Source of the DNA: Parapedobacter sp042666505
Lineage (GTDB): Bacteria; Bacteroidota; Bacteroidia; Sphingobacteriales; Sphingobacteriaceae
Length of the DNA stretch: 64,000 nucleotides
NCBI RefSeq assembly: GCF_042666505.1
Contig: NZ_JBHTDN010000005.1
Coordinates: 62,001-126,000, forward strand
Direction of reading: 5' to 3'
Every line of letters begins with the position of its first letter. Within the stretch, counting starts at the first letter, position 1. Shown one piece after another: positions 1 through 8,341 of this stretch. A program made the position numbers and the translations under genes. The notes beneath the pieces are model-generated. The model worked only from the letters and a program-made list of their open reading frames with translations, was not told the DNA's origin and made no database searches.

Positions 1-194
1 CTTGGTGTTACCTAGAGGCCACGAAGATAACCTCCGTACAACGTATCGCCGTTAACAACCGATTATTGTTTGACCGATTCGCCAAACAAAGCAATATTTT
101 ACACGTAACGGCCAATGGTACCCGAAAGAGTATCAAACTGGACAATCCCGAGCATCACGCTGTTTTTGAATTTACTCAAAATCTCCCTCGCTGA
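1..194 (+). CDS. C-terminal fragment of a DUF6702-like protein
   Basis: An open frame runs in from the left edge (first full codon at base 3) for 63 codons to a TGA at 192-194. The tail begins with WCYLEA and ends HAVFEF-type beta-strand sequence, which resembles the C-terminus of DUF6702 proteins, small secreted or periplasmic Bacteroidota proteins of unknown function. The stop lies 23 bases inside the 3' end of the opposing MoxR-like gene, so the two genes overlap tail to tail. The N-terminus is outside the window. The family call is from memory of the motif and is moderately sure. Confidence 0.55.
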   Translation, partial: WCYLEATKITSVQRIAVNNRLLFDRFAKQSNILHVTANGTRKSIKLDNPEHHAVFEFTQNLPR

Positions 195-1653
195 AATCTC
201 CGTTAAACAGGCTGCCCAACATATCGGTAAATCCAACGCCTCCATACAGGTAATTTTTGCTAAGCTGCGAGTATTCTGCTAGCCCGTGCAAGACAAATTC
301 CATCAACAGCAGCTGTTGGCTTTCGACCAATTTAGGGTGCAGCTTTTTGACCAATGCAGCCAAGCCGGGCACTCCCATGAGCGTTTTTTTATACTGACTG
401 TCTGATAGGGCGTCGGTAATAGACACCTCGTTTCCAAGTGTAAACCAATCGACGATAGGCGCATAGGGATTTTCGCTCTTTGACTTCTTGGCTTTCTCCG
501 GATGGAGGAAATATTGGGTGAATAAGGTTTTGATGGCGCCACCGATCAGCCGATGCGCCACATGGACAGGCCCCTCTAGCTCGCCCTCATACACCAGCTC
601 AATTTTACCGGTGATGGCAGGGACAATGCCGGAAAAATCAGCCAACCGGGCGACGGTCTTTTTCTGCCCCGAAATCAGTAGTCTCCGTTCGGCGGCACTA
701 ACCAGATTTTCGTACGCAGAAATGGTGAGACGCGCCGATACGCCCGACTTTTGGTCAATGAATTCACTTTGCCTGGCTTCAAACGCAACCTGCTCGACTA
801 AATCCTTCAGCAGGCCATCGACCTCAATGGCTGCTTGCTGCTGGGGAGTAATATGCGCCTCCTGAAACGTAATCTTGCGGGAAATGTCAATACTCTTGGG
901 ATAATGGGTGAGAATCTGGCTCTCAATGCGGTCTTTAAGCGGAGTCACGATGGAACCACGGTTGGTGTAGTCCTCCGGATTGGCGGTAAATACGAACTGG
1001 ATGTCAAGCGGTAAACGAAGCTTAAATCCACGGATTTGAATGTCCTTTTCCTGCAGCATATTGAACAATGCAACCTGTATCCGCGCTTGAAGGTCGGGAA
1101 GTTCATTGATCACGAAAATACCGCGATGGGCGCGGGGAATCAACCCGAAATGGATGATTCGCTCGTCGTTGTAAGTGAGTTTCAACGTCGCCGCTTTGAT
1201 GGGATCTACATCGCCCACCAAGTCGGCCACCGTCACATCAGGCGTAGCCAGCTTTTCGGTATATCGTTCTGAACGGTGCAGCCAAGCAATGGGCGTATCG
1301 TCGCCATGTGCCTCGATCTCATTCCGGGCATACCATGAGATGGGATTCATTGGGTCATCAAACAATTCGCTTCCCGCTATATAGGGCACGTATTCGTCCA
1401 GCAGATCCACCATAAGCCGGGCGATACGGGTTTTTGCCTGACCGCGCAGCCCTAACAGCAAAATATTATGCCGAGAAAGAATTGCTGTCTGCAATTCGGG
1501 AATGACCGTTTCATCGTAGCCCACAATTCCCTGAAAGCCGACTTTGTTTTCACGCAGCAGCTCGATGAGGTTGGCTCTGAGTTCGTCTTTTACCGTTCGG
1601 TACCGATACCCTGATTTCTTAAGTTCACCAATCGTTTTTATTGCTATATCCAT
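172..1653 (-). CDS. MoxR / Mg-chelatase-like AAA+ ATPase
   Basis: This 493-residue protein is an AAA+ ATPase of the magnesium-chelatase/MoxR kind. The P-loop GLRGQAKT is at about residues 68-75, a Walker B-like GIFVINELPDL at 178-188, a sensor-1 Asn in FTANPEDY at about 225, and an arginine-finger segment DRIES near 241. Such ATPases remodel or activate partners carrying VWA domains; the gene just upstream on the same strand encodes one, so the two probably form a chelatase-like I/D pair. The substrate is not evident; no cobalamin or chlorophyll genes are nearby. Start is the ATG at 1653. Confidence 0.85.
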   Translation of the reverse strand: MDIAIKTIGELKKSGYRYRTVKDELRANLIELLRENKVGFQGIVGYDETVIPELQTAILSRHNILLLGLRGQAKTRIARLMVDLLDEYVPYIAGSELFDDPMNPISWYARNEIEAHGDDTPIAWLHRSERYTEKLATPDVTVADLVGDVDPIKAATLKLTYNDERIIHFGLIPRAHRGIFVINELPDLQARIQVALFNMLQEKDIQIRGFKLRLPLDIQFVFTANPEDYTNRGSIVTPLKDRIESQILTHYPKSIDISRKITFQEAHITPQQQAAIEVDGLLKDLVEQVAFEARQSEFIDQKSGVSARLTISAYENLVSAAERRLLISGQKKTVARLADFSGIVPAITGKIELVYEGELEGPVHVAHRLIGGAIKTLFTQYFLHPEKAKKSKSENPYAPIVDWFTLGNEVSITDALSDSQYKKTLMGVPGLAALVKKLHPKLVESQQLLLMEFVLHGLAEYSQLSKNYLYGGVGFTDMLGSLFNGDFSEGDFE

Positions 1654-1775
1654 AAGTTAATTTGCTCTTTGTTTTATCTTTTGATCCTCAGTGCTTCTAA
1701 TCTATTGCATTCACGGGCACAGGATACGGTAGCGTAGCATTCCGAATCCAGACGCGGGCAAGAGACGTAAACCAA

Positions 1776-2873
1776 TCATCGCACGGTTTTGCGCCGGTTG
1801 CGGATGTAGTCTTCGAAGATGTATTCCCCCAGGCCCTGAAGGGAGCTGTAAAACGCTCTGCCTCCATTGGTTTCAGTAAACTGCCGGACGAATTGTTGCA
1901 GATAGGGGTCACGGGCAATCATAAATGTCGTAATCGGAATATTCAGGCGTTTGCACTGGGCCGCCATATTGAGCGTCTTGTTGACCACTTTGCGGTCCAA
2001 ACCGACGCTGTTTTTATAATAACGGCCGTTTTCCTTCAGGCAGGTCGGTTTACCATCGGTAATCATAAAGATTTGTTTGTTGTGGGTTTTGCGCCTGCGT
2101 AATAAATCGGTTGCTAATTCCAATCCTGCCAACGTATTCGTATGATAAGGCCCAACCTGCAGATATGGCAGATCTTTGAGCGTGATGGGCCATGCATCGT
2201 TGCCGAACACCACGATATCCAGTGTGTCCTTGGGATAACGGGTGTGGATAAGCTCAGCCAGCGCCATGGCGACTTTCTTGGCGGGCGTGATTCGATCTTC
2301 ACCGTAAAGAATCATACTGTGGGAAATATCGATCATCAACACCGTAGATGTCAAGGTTTTAAAATCCCGCTCTTCCACTTCGAGATCCCGTTCGGTCAGC
2401 ATGAAATTGCCAATGCCATGGTTCACCTGCGCATTATGGATAGACGAGGTCATATCGATCTGGTCCAGGCTATCGCCATACTGATATTCTCGTCGATCCG
2501 CGTTTTTTTCTTCACCCAAACCCGATAGATTGCTGTTGTGGTTGCCCCGGCCACTTTTCCGGAGCTTGCCAAAAATCTCTTCCAGGGCAGATTGGCGGAT
2601 ACTTTGCTCGCTTTTTGCCGTTATCCGGAATTCTCCCGAACCGGAATCCTCACTGAGGTATCCTTTATCTTTAAGCTCCTGTATGAAATCGCCGATCCCG
2701 TAGTCGTCATTTGTCAGGTTGTATTGTTTGTCCAATTCATTAAGCCAAGCCAGTGCTTCTCCCGCGTCTCCTGCCGTATACTGCAGCAACTGCATGAAAA
2801 GCTTTAGCAGTTCGTCAAAACTGCCTTTGGGTAATGGGCTGGGAATATATTGTGAAAAATGGTAGCCGCGCAT
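1776..2873 (-). CDS. VWA-domain partner of the MoxR-like ATPase
   Basis: A 365-residue soluble protein with a C-terminal von Willebrand A domain. The metal-ion-dependent adhesion site is intact: DISHS (D182, S184, S186), a Thr in HTNTLAG near 246, and Asp in ITDGKP near 273. The N-terminal 160 residues are helical and charged, with no signal peptide or membrane span. It is transcribed first, 122 bases upstream of the ATPase gene, and the pair probably works as an ATPase plus VWA adaptor complex. Substrate and process are unknown. Confidence 0.85.
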   Translation of the reverse strand: MRGYHFSQYIPSPLPKGSFDELLKLFMQLLQYTAGDAGEALAWLNELDKQYNLTNDDYGIGDFIQELKDKGYLSEDSGSGEFRITAKSEQSIRQSALEEIFGKLRKSGRGNHNSNLSGLGEEKNADRREYQYGDSLDQIDMTSSIHNAQVNHGIGNFMLTERDLEVEERDFKTLTSTVLMIDISHSMILYGEDRITPAKKVAMALAELIHTRYPKDTLDIVVFGNDAWPITLKDLPYLQVGPYHTNTLAGLELATDLLRRRKTHNKQIFMITDGKPTCLKENGRYYKNSVGLDRKVVNKTLNMAAQCKRLNIPITTFMIARDPYLQQFVRQFTETNGGRAFYSSLQGLGEYIFEDYIRNRRKTVR

Positions 2874-3013
2874 ATTATTTTCTGTCTAAGTTAGCTCTTT
2901 TTTACGATTGTACGAACCAACTGTTGTTTTTTTACACTGTGGCGATTTGTTCATAAATCTGTATTTTTACGAAAACATTCATTATGAAATAATTGTTTTC
3001 AGTGGTCTAATGG

Positions 3014-3058
3014 AACCTGCATTTCCATTGCCCTTTGCGTCAGGCTGACATGCAGGTT
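3014..3058. repeat. 9-bp inverted repeat in divergent promoter region
   Basis: AACCTGCAT at 3014-3022 and ATGCAGGTT at 3050-3058 are perfect inverted copies separated by 27 bases, between the divergent VWA gene (start 2873) and the AsmA-like gene (start 3139). On the plus strand the right arm runs into TTTTAT. It could be an operator, an RNA hairpin or a weak terminator. No convincing promoter box was found in the 265-base gap. Confidence 0.35.
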
Positions 3059-3138
3059 TTATAACAATTATTGTTTCTCAGTCAATATTTAGTCGGGTAA
3101 CAAAAAAAGAATATTTGCATTAAGCGTTACGTTAGTTT

Positions 3139-4914
3139 ATGAAACCAATTTGGAAATGGGTTATTGGCATCGTAACAGGCCTGCTCATAATCGTGGTAGC
3201 AGGTGCATGGTACCTAAGCCGACATTGGAAGCCGATATTGGATGCTCAGATCAAGGAGGCCGTCATCAGATCAACGGACAGTCTTTACCTGATTGGTTAC
3301 GAGGATCTGGATTTTAACTTGATTACCGGTAACGCATCCATTAAGAGTTTGCGGCTGACCGTAGACAGTGGGCGGTATGCCGAACTGGAGCGTATGCAAC
3401 AAGCACCCGACAATGTATATAACATTCGTATTGAAAATTTACAAATCCGGAGCTTTCATCCGCGCCGGATTCTTACAGATCGGCGGTTGCACATTGACGA
3501 CATCATTATCGACACACCCGATATACACATCGTGAACAAATACCATGCTTACAACGACACAATTGCGATCAAGCGTGATACGCAAACGCTTTACCAACGT
3601 ATTTCCGGCATTCTCAATGAGTTAAGTGTAAGTAATGTGCTTTTTAACGATATCCATTTCAGGTTTTCGAAGAAGACAGACACGGCAACCAACGAAACCG
3701 AACTGCACAATCTGAATGTCAAAGTGCGTGACATTCTGATCGATTCAATCTCCCAATTTGATACTACCCGATTCTTTCACACACGGGCCATCGATGTGGA
3801 TGTGCCGGGATTCCGGTACGAAACCCCCGACAGCTTTTATTACGCAAGTTTCGATCGCCTGCAAATCGCCACGCTATATAGACAAGTCACACTTACGGGA
3901 TTGAAGTATGCGCCCCGGATGAGTAAGGACGAATTTTATAAACGAAAAAAAATGGCAAAGGAGATGGTGGTAATCGCGTTTCCGACCATACGCCTGGAAG
4001 ACATCGATCTGCAACGCTTTGTAAACAATCAGAAAATACACGCCGGCAGCCTACATATTGACAGCGGCACCGTGGTCATATCCAATGATCTGCGGTACCC
4101 GAAACACGTTACCGATAAAATTGGCAAATCGCCGCATCAATTACTGCGCAAAATGAAGCAACCCCTGAAAATCGATTCTGTTGTGCTGAATAACATCGAC
4201 ATCAGTTATGCTGAAGTGGGCCGTAAATACCAAAAGGAAGGGAAGATAACCTTTGATCGAACCGGTGGCGTGCTTTACAATGTGACCAATGATTCGCTGG
4301 CGCTGATCCAGAACAAAACCATGCGGGCAGATTTGACGACGTATTTGATGGACATTGGCAAATTGAACGTAGAATTCACTTTTGATATGCTGGATAAGCG
4401 AGGTTCGCACACCTATAAGGGGTCGCTTGGCCCAATGAATGGCAAACCGTTGAACCGGATTATCACGCCGCTGCTAAATGCAGAGGTAGCCAGTGCCAAT
4501 ATAAGGCGTTTGAGCTTCGACCTTTCTGCAGACGATTACCGATCCAAAGGATCATTGCGCTTTGACTACAACCAAATGCGACTTAACCTACTAACCACTA
4601 CCGAGGAAGGCAAAAAGGGATCGATGAAAGTAGCCTCCTTTCTGGCAAATAGTTTCATCATTAATGACAGCAATCCAGATGCAAATGGCCAATACCATAC
4701 AGGCAGGATCAACTACACACGACCCCATACGTATTCGTTTTTTAAAACGCTTTGGCAAAGTTTGCTACAAGGGATCAAAGAATGCGCGGGAATCAGTCCG
4801 GAAAGGGAGCGAAAAATCATGAATGCGGCAGAAGATGCCAAGAAAGCCTCCGAGAGAACAAGCGGTTTCTTTAAACGAGTTTTCGGAAAAAAGGATAGGG
4901 GAAAAGAAGATTAG
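3139..4914 (+). CDS. large AsmA-like membrane-anchored protein
   Basis: A 591-residue protein with one N-terminal membrane segment (about residues 7-26) and a long periplasmic body rich in beta strands. Its repeated pattern (IENLQIRSF, LHIDDIIIDTPDIHIV, and so on) resembles AsmA/DUF748-type proteins, which are thought to bridge inner and outer membranes and move or organise lipids. The extreme C-terminus is basic (KKDRGKED). It appears monocistronic, and the next gene converges on it. A second, shorter AsmA-like protein is encoded at 39879-41000. The specific function is unknown. Confidence 0.6.
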   Translation: MKPIWKWVIGIVTGLLIIVVAGAWYLSRHWKPILDAQIKEAVIRSTDSLYLIGYEDLDFNLITGNASIKSLRLTVDSGRYAELERMQQAPDNVYNIRIENLQIRSFHPRRILTDRRLHIDDIIIDTPDIHIVNKYHAYNDTIAIKRDTQTLYQRISGILNELSVSNVLFNDIHFRFSKKTDTATNETELHNLNVKVRDILIDSISQFDTTRFFHTRAIDVDVPGFRYETPDSFYYASFDRLQIATLYRQVTLTGLKYAPRMSKDEFYKRKKMAKEMVVIAFPTIRLEDIDLQRFVNNQKIHAGSLHIDSGTVVISNDLRYPKHVTDKIGKSPHQLLRKMKQPLKIDSVVLNNIDISYAEVGRKYQKEGKITFDRTGGVLYNVTNDSLALIQNKTMRADLTTYLMDIGKLNVEFTFDMLDKRGSHTYKGSLGPMNGKPLNRIITPLLNAEVASANIRRLSFDLSADDYRSKGSLRFDYNQMRLNLLTTTEEGKKGSMKVASFLANSFIINDSNPDANGQYHTGRINYTRPHTYSFFKTLWQSLLQGIKECAGISPERERKIMNAAEDAKKASERTSGFFKRVFGKKDRGKED

Positions 4915-4944
4915 TCCGAAAGCGATGTAGTAAAATGCCTTTCC

Positions 4945-5697
4945 TTAATATTTTGGCCTGAACAGGTCCAGAAACTTGACAAACACCCCATTCTTGGGGG
5001 GCAATCCTGCTTGTTCACGTTCCAAGTTAATTGCTTCCCGGCGGGTAAGCGCTACCATATCCATACGTTGGTCCTGTAGAGGCCGGTCATATCGGTCTGT
5101 TTCGACGGCGGCGATCCGATCGATTACATCAATGCCGGAAATAAGTTCGCCAAATACCGTATAGTTCTGATCTAGGTGAGGTGTACCACCCAGGGTTTTG
5201 TATACTTCACGTTGATAAGGCGGAATTTTGCGCCCTCCCAGTCGCATTTGCTCCAGGCTATCAAGCCCCGCATCAGTAAATGTTCTCCCCTGCACAAGAT
5301 AAAACTGGGAACCGCTGGAAGCTTTTTCCGGATTCTCATCACGTGCAGCCGCAATTACCCCTTTCTTGTGAAAAAGGCTGTCAGAAAATTCCGCCGGAAT
5401 GGTATAGTCTGGCCCCCCTTCGCCCAAGCGCTGCCGTTCCGCGGCATGACGGGAATCGGGATCGCCTCCTTGAATCATAAAATTGCGAATCACTCGGTGA
5501 AACAACAGGTCGTCGTAATATCCCTGGCGTACCAGCTTTACGAAATTATTGCGATGGAGCGGTGTTTCATCGTATAGCATGAGCAAGCATTCCCCTTGCG
5601 TAGTGATGATACGTACGTACTTATGAGGCGGCGCAGCATGCACTAAGCAGATATGGAAGATAAAAAGCGTTATAACGGAAAAAATTCGTTTCATCAT
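4945..5697 (-). CDS. secreted cyclophilin-type peptidyl-prolyl isomerase
   Basis: A 250-residue cyclophilin with an N-terminal signal peptide of about 21 residues ending LVHA. Recognisable core blocks are NNFVKLVRQGYYDDLLFHRV and FMIQGGDP, with GSQFYLVQ further on. It should catalyse proline cis-trans isomerisation during folding in the periplasm. There is an insertion between the core blocks (roughly residues 145-170) and a C-terminal extension compared with minimal 160-residue cyclophilins, as is common in Bacteroidota. Its ATG overlaps the TGA of the upstream gene (ATGA), so the two are translationally coupled. Confidence 0.9.
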   Translation of the reverse strand: MMKRIFSVITLFIFHICLVHAAPPHKYVRIITTQGECLLMLYDETPLHRNNFVKLVRQGYYDDLLFHRVIRNFMIQGGDPDSRHAAERQRLGEGGPDYTIPAEFSDSLFHKKGVIAAARDENPEKASSGSQFYLVQGRTFTDAGLDSLEQMRLGGRKIPPYQREVYKTLGGTPHLDQNYTVFGELISGIDVIDRIAAVETDRYDRPLQDQRMDMVALTRREAINLEREQAGLPPKNGVFVKFLDLFRPKY

Positions 5698-6041
5698 GCG
5701 TTGCCTAGTTCTTCAAAATAATCAATAATGAGCGACTTTAGAAGCATCTCCTGCTCCAAAAGCGTGTAGTTGGGAATGGGCTTGACAAGCCGCCAATGCG
5801 GCCAGCCGTCCTGATCTAATCCCTCCAACTCGTAAAAACCCATTGCGCTGAACAGTCGGCAAGTGGCAATATGCATCAACTCTTCCTTTTGCCTCTTGGT
5901 AAACTTCAGCGGGCCTTTACCTAATTCCTGTACGCCGATTAGGAATAGCATGATCTTGATATCGGGCTTCTCCATCTCAAACCGTGCAGCGGTCTCGGTC
6001 TGTAATTCGGCCCACTTCCGATTGATTAACGTCGCGTTCAC
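5694..6041 (-). CDS. conserved 115-aa protein of unknown function
   Basis: A soluble 115-residue protein with segments IMLFLIGVQELG, EELMHIATCRLF and ELEGLDQDGWPHW that I associate with an uncharacterised family found beside peptidyl-prolyl isomerase genes in Sphingobacteriales. The proposed start is a GTG at 6041, only five bases downstream of the -7 box, so the mRNA may be leaderless; the next in-frame start is the ATG at 5975. It is coupled by an ATGA overlap to the cyclophilin gene. Confidence 0.65.
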   Translation of the reverse strand: MNATLINRKWAELQTETAARFEMEKPDIKIMLFLIGVQELGKGPLKFTKRQKEELMHIATCRLFSAMGFYELEGLDQDGWPHWRLVKPIPNYTLLEQEMLLKSLIIDYFEELGNA

Positions 6042-6045
6042 CGAG

Positions 6046-6076
6046 CAAACTTAGATAAATTGCAGATAAAAAGCAA
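6046..6076 (-). promoter_or_regulatory. Bacteroidota-type promoter for the 115-aa protein / cyclophilin operon
   Basis: On the minus strand TTG (6074-6076) is followed after exactly 20 bases by TAAGTTTG (6046-6053), matching the TTG / TAnnTTTG Bacteroidota consensus. Transcription would begin at about 6039-6041, at the GTG start itself. Confidence 0.65.
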
Positions 6077-6541
6077 TTATTCACTAGGTCCCTTGCGTTC
6101 ATTAATATCGCTTCGCAGTTATCGATCTCCCATGTCTTTTGAGACACCCCAATGCGGTGAGGGGTGTGGTAAATCGGTAGCGGCGTATGGAGACCCTCGG
6201 CCGGTCGTATGTTGCGGTGCACCGCAACAATCTGTGGAATTATTCCACAAACAGTGTGCGGAAAACGGGCAACGTTCGGGAGCTATCGCCCATACTGACA
6301 TCGGATGAAAGGACGTTCTCCTTCGTGATCATATTGATTTTCAAACGGGTTGCCGACGGACACCGCAAATAATCGTTGTTTATCGAGCCGATACCGATTG
6401 TTGGCATAATATTGTTACGTCACTAATCGTTAATGGAACTTTGAAATAACATTTAACAAAATAACATTCCCGGTTGGGCGTGTAGAAGAAAACGGTAAAT
6501 TACTTAGTATAGTATGAACTGTTTGTTTTAGTATCTGGAAA
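6077..6541. other. 465-base region without a convincing gene; three inverted repeats
   Basis: Open frames here (up to 82 codons) resemble no protein and lie over one another on both strands. The region holds three inverted repeats: ACACCCC/GGGGTGT (6144-6167, 10-base loop), the perfect 20-base palindrome TGTTGCGGTGCACCGCAACA (6210-6229), and TGTGGAAT-T-ATTCCACA (6233-6249). It ends in a plus-strand terminator although no plus-strand gene is present, which suggests an untranslated RNA or the remnant of a gene. No TAnnTTTG box was found on the plus strand. Confidence 0.45.
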
Positions 6542-6569
6542 GGCGTCGCTTCGGTGGCGCTTTTTTTTT
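6542..6569 (+). terminator. rho-independent terminator with UUCG tetraloop, plus strand
   Basis: An 8-bp stem (6542-6549 with 6554-6561) closes a TTCG loop and is followed by a run of T. Three of the pairs are G-U wobbles on the plus strand and would be A-C mismatches on the minus strand, so it acts on plus-strand transcription, towards the opposing phosphatase gene. Confidence 0.75.
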
Positions 6570-6577
6570 AACAGATG

Positions 6578-7012
6578 CTATTTCAGTATGTCGATCAATT
6601 CATTGCATCGCTGCAGCACGAGACGATAAACGGGCTCAAAGAGGTCATTGTCGTAATAAGGATCCGGAACTTCACTGTCGTCAAGGAAAAGCTGTACGCG
6701 CGCGCGGTGATCAGCCGTTTTGGCCTGAGTCATCAGACTGCGGAGGTTTCTGCGATCCATCGCAAGGATGTGGTCGAACGCATCGAAATGACTATCACTG
6801 AATTGCTGTGCCCGTTGTTCGCTGATATCCACGCCATAGCGTCTAGCAATAGCAATCGCGCGGTGATCGGGTGGATTGCCCACATGCCAACCGCCAATGC
6901 CTGCAGAATCCACGGTCCAGTCAAGCCCCTTTCTGTGAACCAATTGTTGTAAAACACCGTGCGCCAATGGGGAACGGCATATATTGCCGAGACATACCAT
7001 CAATATCTTCAT
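6578..7012 (-). CDS. low-molecular-weight protein-tyrosine phosphatase
   Basis: A 144-residue enzyme with the P-loop CLGNICRS near the N-terminus (nucleophile C7, R13) and the general-acid loop DPYYDND near the end, the two hallmarks of the LMW-PTP family. It should remove phosphate from protein tyrosines or arginines in the cytoplasm. I start it at the ATG at 7012 rather than a TTG two codons upstream. It is last of three genes in a tight operon behind a sigma-54 regulator and its sensor kinase (gap 9 bases), so it may act on that signalling path or its output. Confidence 0.93.
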   Translation of the reverse strand: MKILMVCLGNICRSPLAHGVLQQLVHRKGLDWTVDSAGIGGWHVGNPPDHRAIAIARRYGVDISEQRAQQFSDSHFDAFDHILAMDRRNLRSLMTQAKTADHRARVQLFLDDSEVPDPYYDNDLFEPVYRLVLQRCNELIDILK

Positions 7013-7021
7013 GATCAATCC

Positions 7022-8341
7022 TTAAAACTGCAAAGTAAATATGCTTCCTTTTCCCGCTTCGCTTTGAACCAAGATGTTTCCGCCGTGCAGCAGCATGATT
7101 TGCTTACTAAGGGTGAGGCCTACGCCACTGCCTGTTTTTCGCGTTGTAAAGAACGGGATAAAAATGCTTTCGAGCAAATCCGGCGGGATGCCTATACCGT
7201 TGTCACTTATCTTAATCTGCGGTTTGCCGTCGTTTGCCGAGGCAGACAGCGAAATGTATGGGCTGGGCATCTCCTTAACGGCTTCCATGGCATTGAGTAA
7301 CAAATTGATCAACACCTGCTCAATTAAATTTATATCCAGCTCCAGTTGCAATTGTGTGTCTTTGAGAATGATATCTAACTCGATATTTTTTTGAATGAGC
7401 GAGGGCTCCATAAGCTGGTACAGATTTTCGAATAATTCTGACGCATACACCTTGCTGAGATTAGGCCGCTCGATTTTATTTAATGAACGATAGGTGCCCG
7501 CAAATTTAAGCAACCCCTCGCTTCGACGTTTTATGGTTTCGGTGCCGAGCCGGATATCGTCGAGGTCTTCGTTGTTAGGCAGGTTATCCAAACGGCTTTT
7601 TAGCGTGTCCGCCAGCGAAGATATGGGAGCAATTGAATTCATGATTTCGTGGGTGAGTACACTCAGTAGTTTTTGCCAAGCTTTGGATTCCGTTTCATCG
7701 ATGGCCTCGTTAACATTCTGGTAGACGATCAGCTGGAACCTTCCTTCAGGTGTCTGAAATTGGCTTGTGGTAAGCAGCAGCTTGATATTTCCCCGTCCCG
7801 CATTTACGCTAAGCAGCCTTTGATCGCCGGGGACCAACTGAATGCTTTTGAGGTAGAGGTCTTCATTTCGACGCTGGAGCGCCTCAAATTTATGGAGGTA
7901 GGGAATGCCAAACAGTTTTTTGAAAGCTTCATTCATCCACACAACCTCTTGGGTATCGATGTTGTAGGACAGTATAGCGGTATCGACAATTTCCAGAATC
8001 TGCTGCAGGTATTGGTATTGGGTTTCCCTTTCGCTACTGATTTTTTTAAAAACGCCGTTGATTTCGTTAAAGGCGCTTCGCAAAGGCAGCAACTCTGCTT
8101 TCGCGTGGCTAAGTGGAAAATGTCGCGTAAAATCACGGTAGTGGGCGGCTTCCGCAAATTCCTCCAGTTCCTTATAGGCCCGCAATTGCGAGCGGAAATT
8201 GAGTGCGAGCATCCAAATGCAAAACGGCCCCAGTAGTAAGCTGTATAGGTACTGTTCTTTAAACAATAGATAGGCCAGACCGGTTAAGGCCACTAAAAGC
8301 AGTATAGCACGAAAAAAAATCAGCCGCCGAAATCGCCGCAT
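7022..8341 (-). CDS. NtrY-like membrane sensor histidine kinase
   Basis: A 439-residue kinase with two N-terminal membrane segments (about residues 9-26 and 30-48), a linker with a PAS-like stretch around residues 105-215, a dimerisation/phosphoacceptor helix (LTHEIMNSIAPI) and a complete C-terminal ATPase (LINLLLNAMEAV; DNGIGIPPDLL; FFTTRKTGSGVGLTLSKQI). There is almost no periplasmic loop, so it likely senses a cytoplasmic or membrane signal. Its ATG directly follows the stop of the sigma-54 regulator gene, making that regulator its likely partner. Confidence 0.93.
   Translation of the reverse strand: MRRFRRLIFFRAILLLVALTGLAYLLFKEQYLYSLLLGPFCIWMLALNFRSQLRAYKELEEFAEAAHYRDFTRHFPLSHAKAELLPLRSAFNEINGVFKKISSERETQYQYLQQILEIVDTAILSYNIDTQEVVWMNEAFKKLFGIPYLHKFEALQRRNEDLYLKSIQLVPGDQRLLSVNAGRGNIKLLLTTSQFQTPEGRFQLIVYQNVNEAIDETESKAWQKLLSVLTHEIMNSIAPISSLADTLKSRLDNLPNNEDLDDIRLGTETIKRRSEGLLKFAGTYRSLNKIERPNLSKVYASELFENLYQLMEPSLIQKNIELDIILKDTQLQLELDINLIEQVLINLLLNAMEAVKEMPSPYISLSASANDGKPQIKISDNGIGIPPDLLESIFIPFFTTRKTGSGVGLTLSKQIMLLHGGNILVQSEAGKGSIFTLQF

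Noticed and set aside
6060..6372. Open frames of 60-82 codons on both strands in the gene-free region
   Set aside because: They overlap each other on both strands, have no family resemblance and run across the palindromes; more likely chance frames in noncoding DNA.
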